Positions 26,952-41,716 of a stretch of 64,000 bases of DNA are shown here, in pieces. Source of the stretch: Dipetalonema caudispina. Lineage: Eukaryota; Nematoda; Chromadorea; Rhabditida; Onchocercidae. How positions within the stretch are numbered: the stretch's first letter is position 1; every line of letters starts with the position of its first letter. A program made the translations under genes and the position numbers. The notes beneath the pieces were generated by a model. It was given only the letters and a program-made list of their open reading frames with translations. It did no database searches and was not told the DNA's origin. The stretch spans positions 1 through 64,000 of the forward strand of contig JABVXV010000312.1 of assembly GCA_013365325.1 (NCBI GenBank), in the 5' to 3' direction.

Positions 26952-29779
26952 TTAGGCAGTTTAATTTCTAATTATAGGACTCGGATAGTTGCGCTTCTTC
27001 TTTATTGTCTTTTCAACCATCAGATGAATCTCATTATGCAACAGTAACCTTTTTTTTAAATCTTGCCGAAGATATGGGATTACTTTATATTGAAAATTTG
27101 TGTTCTGTTAACAATGTCCGCTGTCGTTTGATTAAAATGGAAAGCAATATAGTTGAAACGTAAGGTTCCATTACCTCTATTGTGTATGCAGAATTAGTTG
27201 AGGTGCCTTTTATTGTATTAAAAACTTTGATGAGTGATATCATTTTGAGCTGTCAAATTTTTTTTCATATTATTGAGTGTTTTGGTACATTATCAACATT
27301 ATAGAGGAATTCTCTTTTGTGCCGACGACGGTGAAGTAGGAGTAAACTGTGGCAAAATTGCGTAATAAACAGTTGAATTGCATTTTTTTTATATCCATCA
27401 ACAACATCCTTAGGAGCTTTGCTGATTGGACATTGGATTACGAGAGACGCATAACATTCTACGTGTGATTTACATATTATTCATTATATTACCTATCTTC
27501 AATTGGCTTTGAGGAGAATACGAGAGGGGGAAATTTTTTCATTGTGCATTTTGATGGAAACTTCTACTGGAAAAGGTTAAAATAGCGTTCAAGTAGTGGT
27601 TATCTCTGCTTTTTGATGCGTTGGAATTAATAATTGAATAATTGAATGGAATTGATATAGAAGAATTCTTGGTGCCATAAATATGTTACATGTTGAAGTA
27701 GAACAAGAAAAAAACGGCGTCTTGAGTCAACGAATAAGAGTCAAAAGTGGAAAGATCAACAGTATGAAAAGGTTATAGTGTATCAATATTCAAAGCACGA
27801 ATAACCCCTAACCTCTCCTGCTTACTCTCTTGTAAACATAGAGAGAGTTTGGTGCTTTGTTTTTCTCTTCACCTTTCCCTCCACTCTCTGCAATGGTCAT
27901 CTGTCCATTCCATCAATACATGACAATAGATGCATTAAAGATTTCCCTTCAGTTTTCAGTATACAAAAGTTACTGGATCTGATTTTCGACTTGTACTGCA
28001 ACGTTGCAAAGGATTTAGGAGTCTTCTTATTCACGCAAGTTGTGTGTGTTTTTTTTTTTTTCGATTCCAACTTTTTATATTTATTTATTCCATTCAACAC
28101 TTCAAGGTGATACTGTTAAATGCTGAATTGGGATATTCTGAAACGTCCTCTATGTTAATCGTCAAGAATTTTTAATCACAAATGATTCACCTTCTTTCTT
28201 CTTTGATACTCAAAGTTATCATTAAGTTGTATTAACACATACTAATTGCCATTCATAGGTCAATAAATTAATACCGTGATTGTATTCAGACATATTATGA
28301 TAGCGGCAATAAGACAGAATCAAGCTTAATGACTATAAAAAAAACTCGATTTTAGTACCAGGCATCCATACGGAACAGTTTGTGTTTTCCGAAAATTACG
28401 ATCTGATATTTCTCACGAGTGCTAAAGAAAAGGAATATGGCAAAAGTACGCGGTATATACAAATTCCGTAAAAGCATTTACGGAAAGTTATTCCGCCTAA
28501 TCCTATGACAGTTACTGTTATCGCTCGTGACATCAATTGCATAGCTATATTAAGCGTGGGTGGATTTTTCCTCAATTCGTAACGTTAATTTTAAATTTAA
28601 TTTGAGCAAGATTTCTATTTAAAATTCACTATAACTTCAAATCTTAGTTTAAAATTTATTTTAATTCAAATGTTAATTTTTTGAATGTTCGCAATGAGTA
28701 GAGATTTGTAGCTTCATTTCTAATCTTAAATAGCTAAATTAGACTTCTTGATTAGATAAATCATAACATAAAGATAATAAAGTACCAAAAGAAAAAAAAA
28801 AAAAGAAAAAGAAAAAATGAAAAAGGAACTTGACCACATAAATCTTAAAAATTATCACCGCTGATACAAACCTATTTCATAAATTTCAATCAATGGATTG
28901 TCAGTGTTGCACAGCAAGATGATATACATTTAGTAAAAGGTGTCATTTATTGTCGTATGGATTTTTTTTTGCATTTTGTCATTTGGATTATTTTGGCATA
29001 ATTAATCAAGATTGACAATAATTTATTTGGGATGAGAAATTTGAACCCTTTTTTTAAATTTATTATAAAGTTACCTTTATTTAATGTATGTGTGTGTGTG
29101 TATGTGTATGTGTATGTAAGTGTGGATCGATAGGTAATTAGTGTTAGTATGGTTTTGTTGGAGAGAGAAGAGATGCAAGAGAAAAAGAGATGAAATATTG
29201 AGAAATGCAGGATGAGAGAGATTTATGTGAGGGGTTAGAGGTTAAAAAAAAAAGAACTCATCATCATCATCATCATCATCATCCCTACTTCATATATGAC
29301 CTTTAAAATTCTATTGCAAAAGACATTTTTCTAGTATAGGTTTAGATAAAATCAAAAGGAAGAAAAAAGCTATAGTTTGAGAATTTGAAGTGCACCTATT
29401 ACACGTCAATCATTAGGCGATGTAAATTATTAGATATAGCTATTCGTCGTATGATCTTAGGTGTATTTCATGTTGTTGTGATCATGCTTTTGATTCCGAA
29501 CCATTGCAAAAGTTTTATTTGACTCTTAGAGAATTTACATGTAAAAGTTGTAAACTGACCGAATGATTTAAAATAATCAAGTGATCACATAGTAGCGAAA
29601 TGAATACTAAGAATTGATATGCATTAGCTTGGAATAACTTCTGGAGGAGTTATCCAAATGATTTACCGGATTTTTTCAAGTAGCTCTTCAGATTATCCCA
29701 GTATATATTGTTTCGCATAATAGTGGATAATTTATCTGAAACGTGTTCGTTTGTAGAAACAGAGAGTGTAGTGGTGTAG
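26952..29779. other. Intergenic, 2.8 kb; no gene seen
   Basis: 3' flank of cytochrome c followed by AT-rich DNA. It has a GT/GTAT repeat at about 29087-29120 and a short (ATC)n run at about 29258-29282. An open but ATG-less stretch of about 50 codons ends at a stop near 28473; it has no recognised similarity. The last part is the promoter and leader of the LEX-1-like gene. Confidence 0.5.
29087..29282. repeat. Simple repeats: (GT)n and (ATC)n
   Basis: A TGTG/TATG run at about 29087-29120 and a run of eight ATC units at about 29258-29282, in the upstream flank of the LEX-1-like gene. Confidence 0.8.
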
Positions 29780-32700
29780 ATGTCATCAAGGCGTGGAGAA
29801 TATGGTTACCGAGATGGATCGGTACAGTTTCCACGACGTTCCTCCCGAGAGAGACAAGCAATTTATATGAGCCTGGATGAGAATTTTCTTCTTGGTAATT
29901 CGACGGGGGATTCACTGTTACGCTCTCTGGTCGACCGAGCCAATAGATCGCGGGATCCAGTATGTCCCAGTTTCCTTGTTTGTTTGTTGGTGTCAAATTC
30001 CATCATTTCAGAGGATTTCAAAAAAAAAAAGGCGTTCTGAGGTAAAATGGATAAGTGCCTTTCTCTCCTTTTCTAGTAGGATTCCATAAAAAATGTCTAA
30101 AGAGGTAAAATAGAAAGATCCCTCATTTCATATCATAGAAGGGTCTTTCTAGGAGTGAGAAGAGATATTTCACAAAAACCTGCTTAGGAAACATCATGAA
30201 CGAGTTTCTCTCTTTGGAGAAATGGTATGGAACGATAATTTTATCTAAAATAATGTCAGGGAAAAAGCCTTCTATAAATGGTTTTTTTTTTTTTTTTTTC
30301 TTTTTGTGAACGAAGGAAAGATGAGAAAGTGTGAGGTTCCAATTCGTATTTCTCATGCAGCTGCATTGTGGTATGTGTTTCAAGGTCCGTGAAAAGTGGG
30401 CGGATCGTCTAGTTGTATTTTCATTTTGACGAGTGATAAAATATTAGCGGTGAACGTCATGTATTTTAGTGTTTTCAGATAAATAGTTCATACATGCTAC
30501 CTCATACGTTCCGTTATTCGACTAGGTCGAAAGATAGGATCTACGTTGATACGTACGGAGTTTCTACGAATGGACAGAGCGATGTTGATGATGATTTCGA
30601 AGACTGTGTGATGCATTCAAAAATCCGGAAAAAATCGAGGTACGTCATTTTCTCAAAATGATTTGGTTAGTAGTGGATGTGATGTGATAAGGAGCTCTCA
30701 AAGACATGAAGTATGTGAAGTGAGCTGTTCCCGAAGAGTTGACTTCTTGATAATTCGTAAGTGAACTTATTTGTAAGTAAACCATGGAAATCAAAAGAAC
30801 TTGCAAGTTGGAAACTAAGTATTAACGATACTTATGTCCTTTAAATTCTAGTTTGAGAAGTTCAGAGGAGTCATCTAACAGTTATTAAATAACTCTGTTG
30901 TTTATTGTACACTGCATAGCTATTCCAGTTTTCCTGTCCTCAGTGAATCTCTTTTATTCAAGACCTAACATTTCTACTGTGTACATCACATACGTGCGCC
31001 ATGTTTCTTCTGTGTGGTCTTTTTGCCACACAAGATTTAATAAAATTTGCAATTCATTTAAATCATTTTTCTTTATTTTTCCACAAGAAATTTTGGATCT
31101 TCCTTTCATTTAAGGCACTCAAATGATTAAGATCTTCATTTTTTTAAATAGAAATAGTATGCATGGTTTACAAAACGCAATGTGGGGGTGGCGTAATGTT
31201 GATAGAGTTAAGTACTGGTGTGTTGCGTTTGGGAAGATGACCACGAGTTAAAAAAAATTTGACCTGTAATAATGTTCTGTTTAATATTGATATATGTAAT
31301 ACAGAAATTGAATTTTCAAGGCAACGTAGGTGATTTTGCAGCGAGGAAAAATTCATTTAGAATTTTCCGATCTGTAGCACGAAGAGCGATGGTGGTTGAT
31401 TTTTTTTTTTTTTTTTTGAAGTGATATACCTGCTGTTTTTACTTAAAAAGGAAGTGGAATAGGATCTTGAAATTGGGGAATTCTTCAAAAAATGAATACT
31501 TTCAAACAAAATCTATATTGCAGATCGAAACCATCATCTCCAGTTGACGAGGAGATCAATTCTCCGGCTTCAGATTCAACAGCCGAAGATGCACGTCCTG
31601 TACTGTCAAATTCAGCAGTTGCATCTGCCACTAAACAAGAAGTTGTAGAACCAAACATGTACGAAAGCGTGAAGCAGCGACATCAGGCAAAGAAGCAGGC
31701 TACACTGGTTGCCCAAAAAAAGGCCAAAAATGCTGTGGCATGCAAGTATGTCGAAATGTATTTGTTCTGCAGATTTGGAGTGGTAGGTTGAAAAAATGAA
31801 AGCATTTACCCGATGCGATTGTAGTACAGAAAAGTATTTGAAAGTAGACGATTACGAGAATTACAATATCTATGAGTTAAATTAGAAAGTGGTATTCATC
31901 ACTACGGACGTATTGACACGGACTATACGGTACTTCCTCAATTTGTGTTGTCCAAATTCTCTGATTTCTTTCAGTTGTTCCTTAACAGCATCGAGGAAAA
32001 CCTAACAGTGGATTTCATCGGGTTTTTTCGTTCATTAGTTACGTTTCATTTACAGTTCACTTCGTAGGCGACAGCCTAAAAAAGAAGATTCGGAAGATGG
32101 TGAGGAAGATCGAAGAAATGGTGCTCCAGAAGTAAGTCGAAATTTCTTCATTTCCTTATTTAATTTTTTGTGTGCCGTACACATACGATTTTGAATGTGT
32201 GTTTGTAAATGCCGAAACGCCATTGGAGTGGATAACTCATAGCAGATATCTTTTTCTCGCGCAGCATTTACGTAAAACCAATCGAAAAAATTTCTAAATT
32301 GTCGAAAAGAATAGTGAAATTGCAGCTCGATTTAAATAATGTTGGAAACAACATCCATTCCTTTGATATTCTTTCCTATAATTGAAAAATTTTTTGAAAT
32401 AGTTCTGTATGGTGTTAGTGTTGCGTGAGAAAGAAATATGAAAAGAAGGGAAATATAGAATATATTCAAGATAAAAGTACTGATCTAGAATGAACATAAT
32501 TTTATATTGACTTCAACAAATTTTTCAATTATGTTATAGGAAGATGATGAATCGGATGAAAATGAGCCACGACATTATGCGTTAAGGACACATATCAATC
32601 CAGTGGCACGTTTTTGTATTGAACCGCGTGCTCAACCGACTCGTACATATGCTCTTCGACGTGAATTGTCGAATAATGATCTGGGAGGATCAGGATCAGG

Positions 32701-35700
32701 ATCACGACGGCATATTCATCGGTATCACATTTCTGATGTTCTTATGGAGATGCTTCTCAACTGAAAATGTTTTATTTTATTTCATATCTCTATCGTGCTG
32801 GTATTTTTTAAACTTTGAAGCATTATATGGATTTTGCGTGCTTTATAGAAAACGGCTCTTCGGTAGAAGCGATTCGGATTCATCCTCTACTTCATCTGAA
32901 GGTGCCATGCAAGCTAATGGGGATGCTCGATTCGAATGTCACCGTCTGCGAAGAATGAATAAGGCTAGAGCTCAGTTGCGTCCAGTCAACAGTAAGTTTT
33001 AGCTAAATATTTTTTTGTGTTCGTTCCAAACATAGATTTTTTTATTGAAGCCGCAACTTCTACAATAGCAGTTTGTAAACCTACATCATCCAGCAGTGCG
33101 AAAATTGTGGGAAAAAGGAATGTTACGATGAAAACTTTGTATCCCTTATAATAGAGACTTTTTTTTTTCAGACGATGATCTCTCATATACAATTGGCGTA
33201 CGGGAATTAATCCGTCGCAAAGCTGGAGCAGCTAATATTTCCGGGTCAGATATTGATCCCATGCATATTGATCGCAGCATTGATTTTAGCAAAATTGGTG
33301 GTTTGGATTGTCACATACAGTCTTTAAAAGAAGTAGTTCTCTTCCCATTATTGTACGGTGAAATTTTTTCTCAATTCAGTATTCAGCCACCGAAAGGAGT
33401 TCTTTTTTATGGACCACCGGGTTTGTTTCTTTTTATGAATTGACCATGTCATCAAGCCAGTAACCTCCGGATGCTAATATTTATGTTTTAATACTTAGTA
33501 ATGCGTGATACATTGCAAATCGATGGAGTCACGGATCTAGGAGTGCTATCAAAGTAGCTACGAAAGTTCTTTGACATGGAAATATTTCATTCTTCAGTTT
33601 ATCATTCGCGCAGTTATTTAAGTTTTCGATGTCTTTAAGGTGTATCTCATAATATTTCGTTGTCATTAAGAAAAAATCTCAGGTTTCCTCTTCAAAAATG
33701 AGTTACCATTACAGTGAACATTTTTAGGTACGGGGAAGACGCTTGTAGCACGTGCGTTGGCCAACTCATGCAGCGAGGGTGATAAAAAAGTAGCATTTTT
33801 CATGCGTAAAGGGGCTGATATTTTAAGTAAATGGGTAGGCGAGTCTGAACGACAGTTAAGGTTAGTTTTTCATTCACATTAACTAGTTTACATTAATTAA
33901 TTTCTTGCATTTCCTGCTATCCGTTCGAGACGTATTTCCTGTAGTTTTATATTGTGAGATTATAATAGGTACAATTTCCATTTTTATCACATGCGCTTTA
34001 ACATTAGTTTCTGGTATATCGTGTTTGAAAATGAAAATGAAATAAAACTGTTTTCTTATGTAGTGTTATTAGCTGAGAGCTTTGTATTTTAGAGCCCTTT
34101 TCGAACAGGCTTTCATAATGCGTCCATCTATAATATTTTTTGATGAAATTGATGGTTTGGCCCCTGTTCGAAGTTCAAGGCAGGATCAAATTCATAGCTC
34201 CATCGTTTCAACTTTGCTGGCACTTATGGATGGATTGGACAGTCGATGCGAGGTATTTACTGCTTTTTTCTATATCTTGACGTGAACATGTACATTTTAT
34301 TCAACCCCTTGCCGTACTTTCATCATACCTTAGGGAATATATTTTCTAAGGTTGTTGTAATCGGAGCAACGAATAGGCTGGATGCAATCGATCCTGCTTT
34401 GAGACGTCCTGGTCGATTCGATCGAGAATTAAGCTTCCGGTTTGTTCCTTCGTTGTTCTCGAGTTCTTAAGAAAATTGTAAGATTATTTAAGTCTTTAAT
34501 CTAATGCTACTTTTTTCTTTTTATGATGGTTCACATTGATCTTTTTTTAGTTTGCCTCATAAGAATGCTAGATTGGAAATTTTAAAAATTCACACGTCGT
34601 CTTGGGGTATTAATCGGCCATCGGAGAACATTTTCAAATGGCTTTCTGAGCGCACGTCTGGATATTGTGGCGCCGACTTGAAGGTTCAGTTAAGCAGAAT
34701 AAAACTCGCTTTTTATGTTTCTCTCATTCTTTGATGTCTGAAAACAGTTGACTGCGAATCTTAGTATGTCCAATAATCTAACTTACATCATGTAATTCAG
34801 TCGCTTTGTACGGAAGCAGTTCTTACCGCACTTCGATCTCAATTCCCTCAAATCTATTCATCCAAAGAAAAGGTTTACATCGATCCTAAATCACTAAAAG
34901 TAGAGAAAAAAGATTTTGATATTGCTATGCGGCGCATTGTACCAGCTGGTCGAAGAGGTATGGGTTTATTTCTTTTAAACTTTGTTTAGGTTTTGACCAT
35001 TAACTTAAATGTTTGAAATGCTTGTTAGGCACTGCGGGATTACTCCAGTTTTGGGTTTTCAGATTTTACAATTCCCTCGCGGATTTTGGACGACAGACTC
35101 AAGATTCTATTAGAACATGTGATTGCTTTAATATGTCGCCGCATTCCTAAAGGTTATCACGATATAGTTGACAGCGGTCGAGAGTTGGGTGATATCGAGC
35201 GAATCCTAAAAACAGTATATTCAAGTCCTGCCATACCGTCTGGTGCGTTTGGTTGCACTGTTAACGATAAAGATCGTATTTGTGAAGAAATTTTGTTACG
35301 ATTAGACTGTTTTTTAATTGATTTACTTGCATGTCAAATTGTCTACATTATGAATCTGATGAAAAGCTCAGGATACTGGCAATTGAACTAATACTCATAA
35401 TTCCTCTATAGTTTAGATTGTGAGTAATTTGGGTTTGCTTAACGTTGGCTAACCAGCTCAGCATACATTGTTTTTTGAGCTTGTTCTGAGGTCTAAAAAA
35501 TATTTCCTTTCCTGTTTCAATACTCTCCAGCCTATTGCCACACGACGATAGAGTACTGAAGTTGGATTCCGCTGCTGAAGATTTCAACTAGCTGCTAAAG
35601 TACTTCTTAATTTCGTAATTTCCTCTAAAAATTATTTCAGCTCGTTTACTGCTGTGCGGTTCCTCCAGTAATATAGGTCAAACGTCGTATATCTTACCTG

Positions 35701-38700
35701 TTATCATAAATCATCTGGATCATCTTCCGGTATTTTCACTTTCAATGGCCAACCTCTTTTCTTACGGTTATTTTTACTATTATTTTTTCTTAGAGTTATT
35801 TTCTCTTTTTTCTCAACATGTTTAAGTCATTTGTTATCCTTTTTTTGTAGGGTCACCAGAGGAGCGTTTTTCTCATTGTGTACAATCAGCTATTCGAGCT
35901 TCATCAAGCGGGACACCCTGTTTGCTGTTGATTCCTTCTATTGACAGATGGTATTCATCAGTACCTTCATCAGTTTGGAATCTGGTATTTTTTTTTAATG
36001 ATAATCTCTCTTTTTCAGTTATATAAATTAGTCGTTATGAAGTAACCGCTCTGGCTATAATGACACACATCTTGTCTACGATTACCTGAACCTTTTTCAG
36101 CTTTTATCTGCTGTCAGTTCATTTACGGGTTTCACCTCCATCCTTCTTCTTTCGACAGCAGAGTGTAGTTATTCGGAATTACCTGCCGAGGTAGGTTCAC
36201 ATCATGTCGTTCTTCCATGAAAGTTTTCAAAAAAGAGTTAAATCCAAAGTAAGGATAAGGCACTGATCTTCCATGTTATACTACATCAGATCATGCAGTG
36301 CAAGAAGCCTATTCATTTCAAAACGTCAAACTAACAGTTTCGATGACTAACCGAATGTTGGCTCACAGTATTCATTCATGAAAATGAAGCACGTTTAGTT
36401 ACGCTATGATTGGGCTTTGTGTTGTTCGTATGCCATATAAAAATGGTAATGAACCATTACAGATTCAATTAGTTTTTCGTTCTCAAGATTCAATGGAAAT
36501 AACTCCACCTCCAGCTGATCGACTTGAAGCCTATTTTCGTCACGTTATTGTCGATCCAGCTTGTACTCCACCCATAACATTTAACGGTAATTTATTATTT
36601 TTTAAATCTTTGAAGATTGTTATTTTTTGCATATGTTTAAAAAAACTAGATTTGTGTTTCATATTTTTTTTGTTGAATTATAATTCAGGTCCATCGAACT
36701 TTTGATTAGTAGTTCACATAAGAGATATATAACTCTGTCTTAGATAAAGCATCTACCAGATTCCATAACATCAGTATATCTTTCAGAAAGCGGACTAAAT
36801 GATTAATATCGTCCTATGTTAAGGTAGTATTTCTCCCTAGAAACTCTGTTTTGTTTGTAAGACTCTGTTTTGAGATACTAAGAAATCCATCTTATTGGCT
36901 GTATTTTAGTCGATGATTACCCTGCACTTCCAAAAGCTGATATAGTCCAACCGTCAAACCGACTCAGCAGTGATGAGATTAAAGAACTAAAGAAACTTTA
37001 TGACCAGTATCATTTGGAAGTTATCCTTCATTACGAAGAAACTATTGGTTAGTTGCAGCATTTCTATAAGTTATGAAGCTATGCTATTTGTCTATTCATC
37101 TTCTCATTTGTAACTATGTATATTTATTTTTTTCGCCACAAATATTATAATATTTCTTTTCCCAGCTCGTTTAATCCGCGATCGTCGGTTCAGTGCATTC
37201 GTACAACCAGTAGATCCTGTAGATGTACCCGATTATTATACACACATTAAAAATCCTATGGATCTTGGTACTATGTTTTCAAAAGCATCCGGCTATAAGA
37301 CACCCGATGAATTCCTCAACGATTTCCGACTTATCCATCGAAATGCAGTGGAATATAATCCAGTAACTGATTATGAAGGTTATATTTAGCAAAAAGATGT
37401 TTTTTAACAAAATATTACCTCCTTTCTTATTAATATATTTTTTGATTCTGAAAGTATAAGAATTTCATTTTTCTCACTATAAGTTGTAGGCAGTTTTCCA
37501 TTTTCTGCACAAACCACTTTTTTTCTAGAATATCCGAAGTATGATATAGAAGTATTTAAATTTTATATGTATAATATTTTAGGACGTCAGATTCGTATTA
37601 TGGCAAAGGTATTGTTGGATATGGGTCAGCGGGCAGTTTTGGAACTGGATTCCAAGTTCTTGAAACGCCTGGAGGTAAAGCAATTACAGTACCCTGAGAA
37701 TCGGGACTTCGACATGCTTGAATCTAAATGAGATCCCTTGGTGTTAAAGTAAGAAAGCGGTAGGAAACAGAATTGGTACCCTGGGAATCCCGGCTTTATC
37801 ACAGTTTTGAAGCATAAAGATAATGAGAAGCTTTTAAAATAGTTTTATACCTAATTTAACTTTTTAGGATGTTAAAAGGATGTTGAAAGAAAATGGCATC
37901 AAAGTGGATGATGAGAGTGATGAGGGCGATCATGGGGAGCAACCGAATGGACATGTAGCTAATAACTGTGAAGTCCATGTAAAGAACGATCAACTAGAAA
38001 CGGATGCGCCAGAAGTCATTTTTTTCAAAACATCTACATCATGCCAGGAAAATCGAAATATTAAAAACATCAAATAATTATAAACAGAAATAATTTCCCA
38101 AAATATTGAAACAGAGTGTATGCTGTAAAAAACAGGATCAATATGTTGAAGCATAATGGATTTAATTTTTGTTTTTTTTTTTCTGCAGGAATTGAAAAAA
38201 ACCGGCATCAAACGACGCGGAGTGCACACTTGTAGATTGTCTCGGAAACGACGTTGTATCAAGAAATCACTTAAAAAGTGCCGTGCGAGCCACCCCAATT
38301 TGAGGTTAGTATTTGTTGAAAATTTTTGTTTCTTTAGGAATCGAATTAACAGAGTACTTAGTTGTTGTTTTTGCTGTTTTTTTTTAGAAAATTCTTTTTC
38401 ACAGCATTTAATTGGTTGGTTTGGTCCAAAATTGTGTTTTGAATTTTTTAATTGTTTATTTGGCTTTCTATTAAAAAAATTTTTAATTGGTAGTTCTGCT
38501 TTTTATTAAAGAAATAGTTTCATAATCCGTATATTCTTCAGTAGTCAGACAGAAGGTATTGATGTTGAAGATGGTATCCTAAGTGAAGGAGACCAGCCTA
38601 TAACGGATGATGACAAGGATTTCGAAAATGGGCGTTGTCTGGATACTGTTAGTATCAATTTTATCAGATTTCCTAAAATGTTACAGTACTTTATTCATCC

Positions 38701-39429
38701 TAATCCACTTTTTATTCTTTGTAATCATTCCATATTTCTGGTCTTTAATCTCATATCCCAACCCAGTGGATTTATCCCTAATATAAATTTTCATTAATGT
38801 AAATCTGTTTGAAGTATAGCCATGTAATATAATTAATCATAGAATTCAATGAATTTCTGTTGTCTGATGCAGAAGAAGACAGTACTTTAAGAGTGCTAGA
38901 CTAGTTTAAAGGGATTCCACTTTGATAATGAGATGGTAGAAACATGTGACGTCAGATCTTTGCTATAAGTATTGCTATATTTTAAAATGGAATGAGTTAT
39001 TCGAAAAGTATTTCATTCCAGAGTAATTCAAGTTCAAACCGTGAAACGGGTACCATTAAAGGAAGCAGAAGTCTTGAAATCAATCTCAATAAACTCGATG
39101 GAGTAGTTCATATGGTAAGTTTTTAATAAATGGAAGTAATTGAGTAAATGTTTTCGGGGATAAAAAGTTTCCAAAAAACGCATAGTTAATACAAATTTTC
39201 GTAATCATGCTGCATTAAACTCTTCCTGTTTCGGTTCATTTCTTTGGTACAATCTAGTAAGAAATCAATTCAGGCTGTGAATAAAAGTCGTGGTTGGCCG
39301 TTGGTGGATCTGGAACTTTTTGCTGCTAGGATTTCGGAGATTATTGAGACATTCCGTGATAAATGGGATCGTACGCAGTTGCCGTATGAAGTTGATGGAA
39401 TGATCCGTAACTGGAGCTCTTCGCATTAG
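29780..39429 (+). CDS. lex-1: LEX-1/ATAD2-type AAA ATPase with bromodomain
   Basis: Chromatin factor; relatives bind acetylated histones and modulate nucleosome density. Exons: 29780-29959, 30479-30639, 31524-31745, 32056-32131, 32540-32721, 32849-32991, 33172-33420, 33728-33860, 34093-34252, 34351-34439, 34551-34683, 34801-34957, 35063-35242, 35641-35766, 35851-35984, 36101-36190, 36290-36324, 36399-36586, 36910-37047, 37166-37378, 37583-37674, 37868-38014, 38189-38304, 38542-38647, 39022-39114, 39274-39429; about 1,232 aa, in phase throughout. Seen: acidic/Ser-rich N-terminal third; AAA1 with Walker A GPPGTGKT (about 402-409), Walker [10 protein letters not shown] (Asp466, Glu467) and RRPGRFDRE; a degenerate AAA2 starting [16 protein letters not shown] (about 689); a bromodomain from about 926 with the acetyl-lysine Asn in NAVEYNP (about 990); then a basic patch, an acidic patch and a helical end. 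Least certain: the donor at 35242, the 35-base exon at 36290 and the acceptor at 39274. The symbol follows the Caenorhabditis orthologue. Confidence 0.92.
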
Positions 39430-41716
39430 CTCTTTTTTTTAAATTTTTTTCTCATATTGTATTAAAATGAGTTGTATTTTATCCATTTAGTTGATTGTAC
39501 CTAGATAACTTATTAGCTAAAATTTTTGTCAGAATAGCAAACCGCAAATCTTTTTCCCACACGTGCGTATGTTCCTTCGTGTGGATATATGTGTGCGCCC
39601 ATGTTTCATTCCATTTGCTACTTAGCTCTGGTGTCTTTCCCTTTTTTCAACTGAAATAGGGGTTTCAATCTTCATTGAAGAGTAGCTAAAATGAAGTTCG
39701 TATCCATTCTACAATCTTTTGCTTTAAAGAACAACCTCAGATTATTTCAGAAAAAGTTCTAGCAAAGCCAAACGATCCACTAAAGGTAGTAGTTTTTGTC
39801 ACTAAATCTCTAATAGTTTTCGAGAAACTCGAAGGATTTATTTTCTTCGAATAGGTGCATACGCTCCGAGAACTTGTTTTTTTTTTTTCGTTTTCGTCTT
39901 CTTTTTCGTTATGTTATTCATCTTTCTGGTGAACATTGACTCGGTTATTTTGTTTATCTTTTATTCAACTTTGGATCAGACAGCAGGGTGGTTGGTTCTT
40001 TGATTCGTAACGCGCATTGCACCGCTGAAACCAGAGCGAATGAATTCTGGACCGGTGTCTCAATGAAGCTTTACAGCTTCAGTTATACTGTAGTAGAGTT
40101 TTGTTTTCGTTAAATTTAAATTTCTGCAGAATTGCTAAAATTTAACGAAAAACATAATTTAGACTGAGCTTCTAGTTCTGAAATGTAGAAATCGAATTCC
40201 AGCTTTTTTTTTGATGTATAATTCCATAAGACATATGAACAAGTGCAGGATGTTACGACCAATTTAGGGTACTTTTTTTTAGAGAGACTATTGTGTATTA
40301 TTAAGTCTATCCGATCAGAATACTGGCTCAGATTTTGTCTTTTAGTAGCAGCTATACGACGACTTCATCCTATTTGTATATTTTGTCCCGTGTGGTCACC
40401 ACCTTTCCAGAGTTCTTTCAGTACCACGTTGTTGCTGTTCTACATGACACTGCATGAAACTTTTTGACTGGGGAAAACGATGTTTCGAAACGGGCAGAGT
40501 TCCAAAAAAAAGATTTCTTTATTACCTCTCATCCTTTGCAGGAATTTTCACTCCCTACCTCCCGCTTTGTAAGTCATTGTAGAACTCCTCCAATTACTGG
40601 TCACGGTGTGTAACCGTGGTACCATCCCGTTATAACGTCGAATATCTCATGGATTACGGATGGGATATATGTTTGACTTTCTATTCGTCTGTTACACATG
40701 AATTTTAGATTTGCCCTGTCCAACTTTATTTGCGAAGACTTCAATAGTCCAGGAGAGGAAATCCCTCTTGGTTTTAAATTCGGATTCATATCAAAGTAGT
40801 ACACGCCTTTTCGTCGAACATTGTCCGCTACGACTGTATTACTTTCAACGTACTGCCCAAGTTATTCCTACCTCTTTGATCGTGATCAGACTCCTTTCAT
40901 ACCCATAACATCACTGCCGTGTTTAATACTCCACATAAATTGTATTCCTGTGCTCATCATCATACAGAGAACTAGCTTTCAAAAATGAAACAGTCCTTCA
41001 TTTTTTTTTTCCTTATCTTTTTCTTATATTGTAACGAACAGTTCTGCCCTAGGCCTTTTGTCTCTCACCATGTTGTATGCTGCAGTTGAAACCTGCATGT
41101 TAAATTTGTTTTTTTTTTTTTTTTTTGTTTTTGTTTTATTCACAATATATGGTAAAATATTCAGGAGAGATTAGAAATGGTAGAATTCAAATGTAAGATT
41201 AGACAGGCAAAAACATACATTCACAACTGACATGAACAAGTGAAATTATAATTCGAGCCATGTATAATACCAAAACCGCTGGAAAAAAAAAGACAGAAAC
41301 GAATGTCACAGAAACGCCCATTGTTCTCAGTGCTGAAGTATTCAATTTTCTTTTCGGAACAGCTACTCCCCTCTTCTAAGCTGATCCCGGAACTAACCCT
41401 TTTACTTGGAATGACAGCTTCTTTGTGTGTGGACCTACTTTTAATTCTAGAGGTCGCGGCCTAGTTGAACGACTGATACTATTATCGTCATGGGGTTACT
41501 CTGCATACATTGGTAACGAAGTGAATCAAAGCGAGAGTAGTTACCAGTATTTAAATAATAAAATAGATTCAACTCATTGTAGCTCTTTGATATAGCATTT
41601 AATCGAAAACTATTGGAACAAAAAAAAAGCTATCAGGTTATCATCTGACATGAGACAATACACTGAATTACGTGAAGCATTGAACGATCGGTAAATCTGA
41701 CAAAGGACGGAAATCG
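39430..41716. other. Convergent intergenic region; no gene called
   Basis: Lies between the stops of the LEX-1-like (+) and FAM21 (-) genes and must hold both 3' UTRs. Open frames at 40243-40467 and 40711-40908 look random. On the minus strand about 60 codons are open around 41275-41470, noted as a finding. T runs occur at about 39879 and 41110. Confidence 0.5.

Noticed and set aside
28310..28473. Open ATG-less stretch ending in a stop, between cytochrome c and the LEX-1-like gene
   Set aside because: About 50 codons in AT-rich DNA without start, splice partner or recognised similarity.
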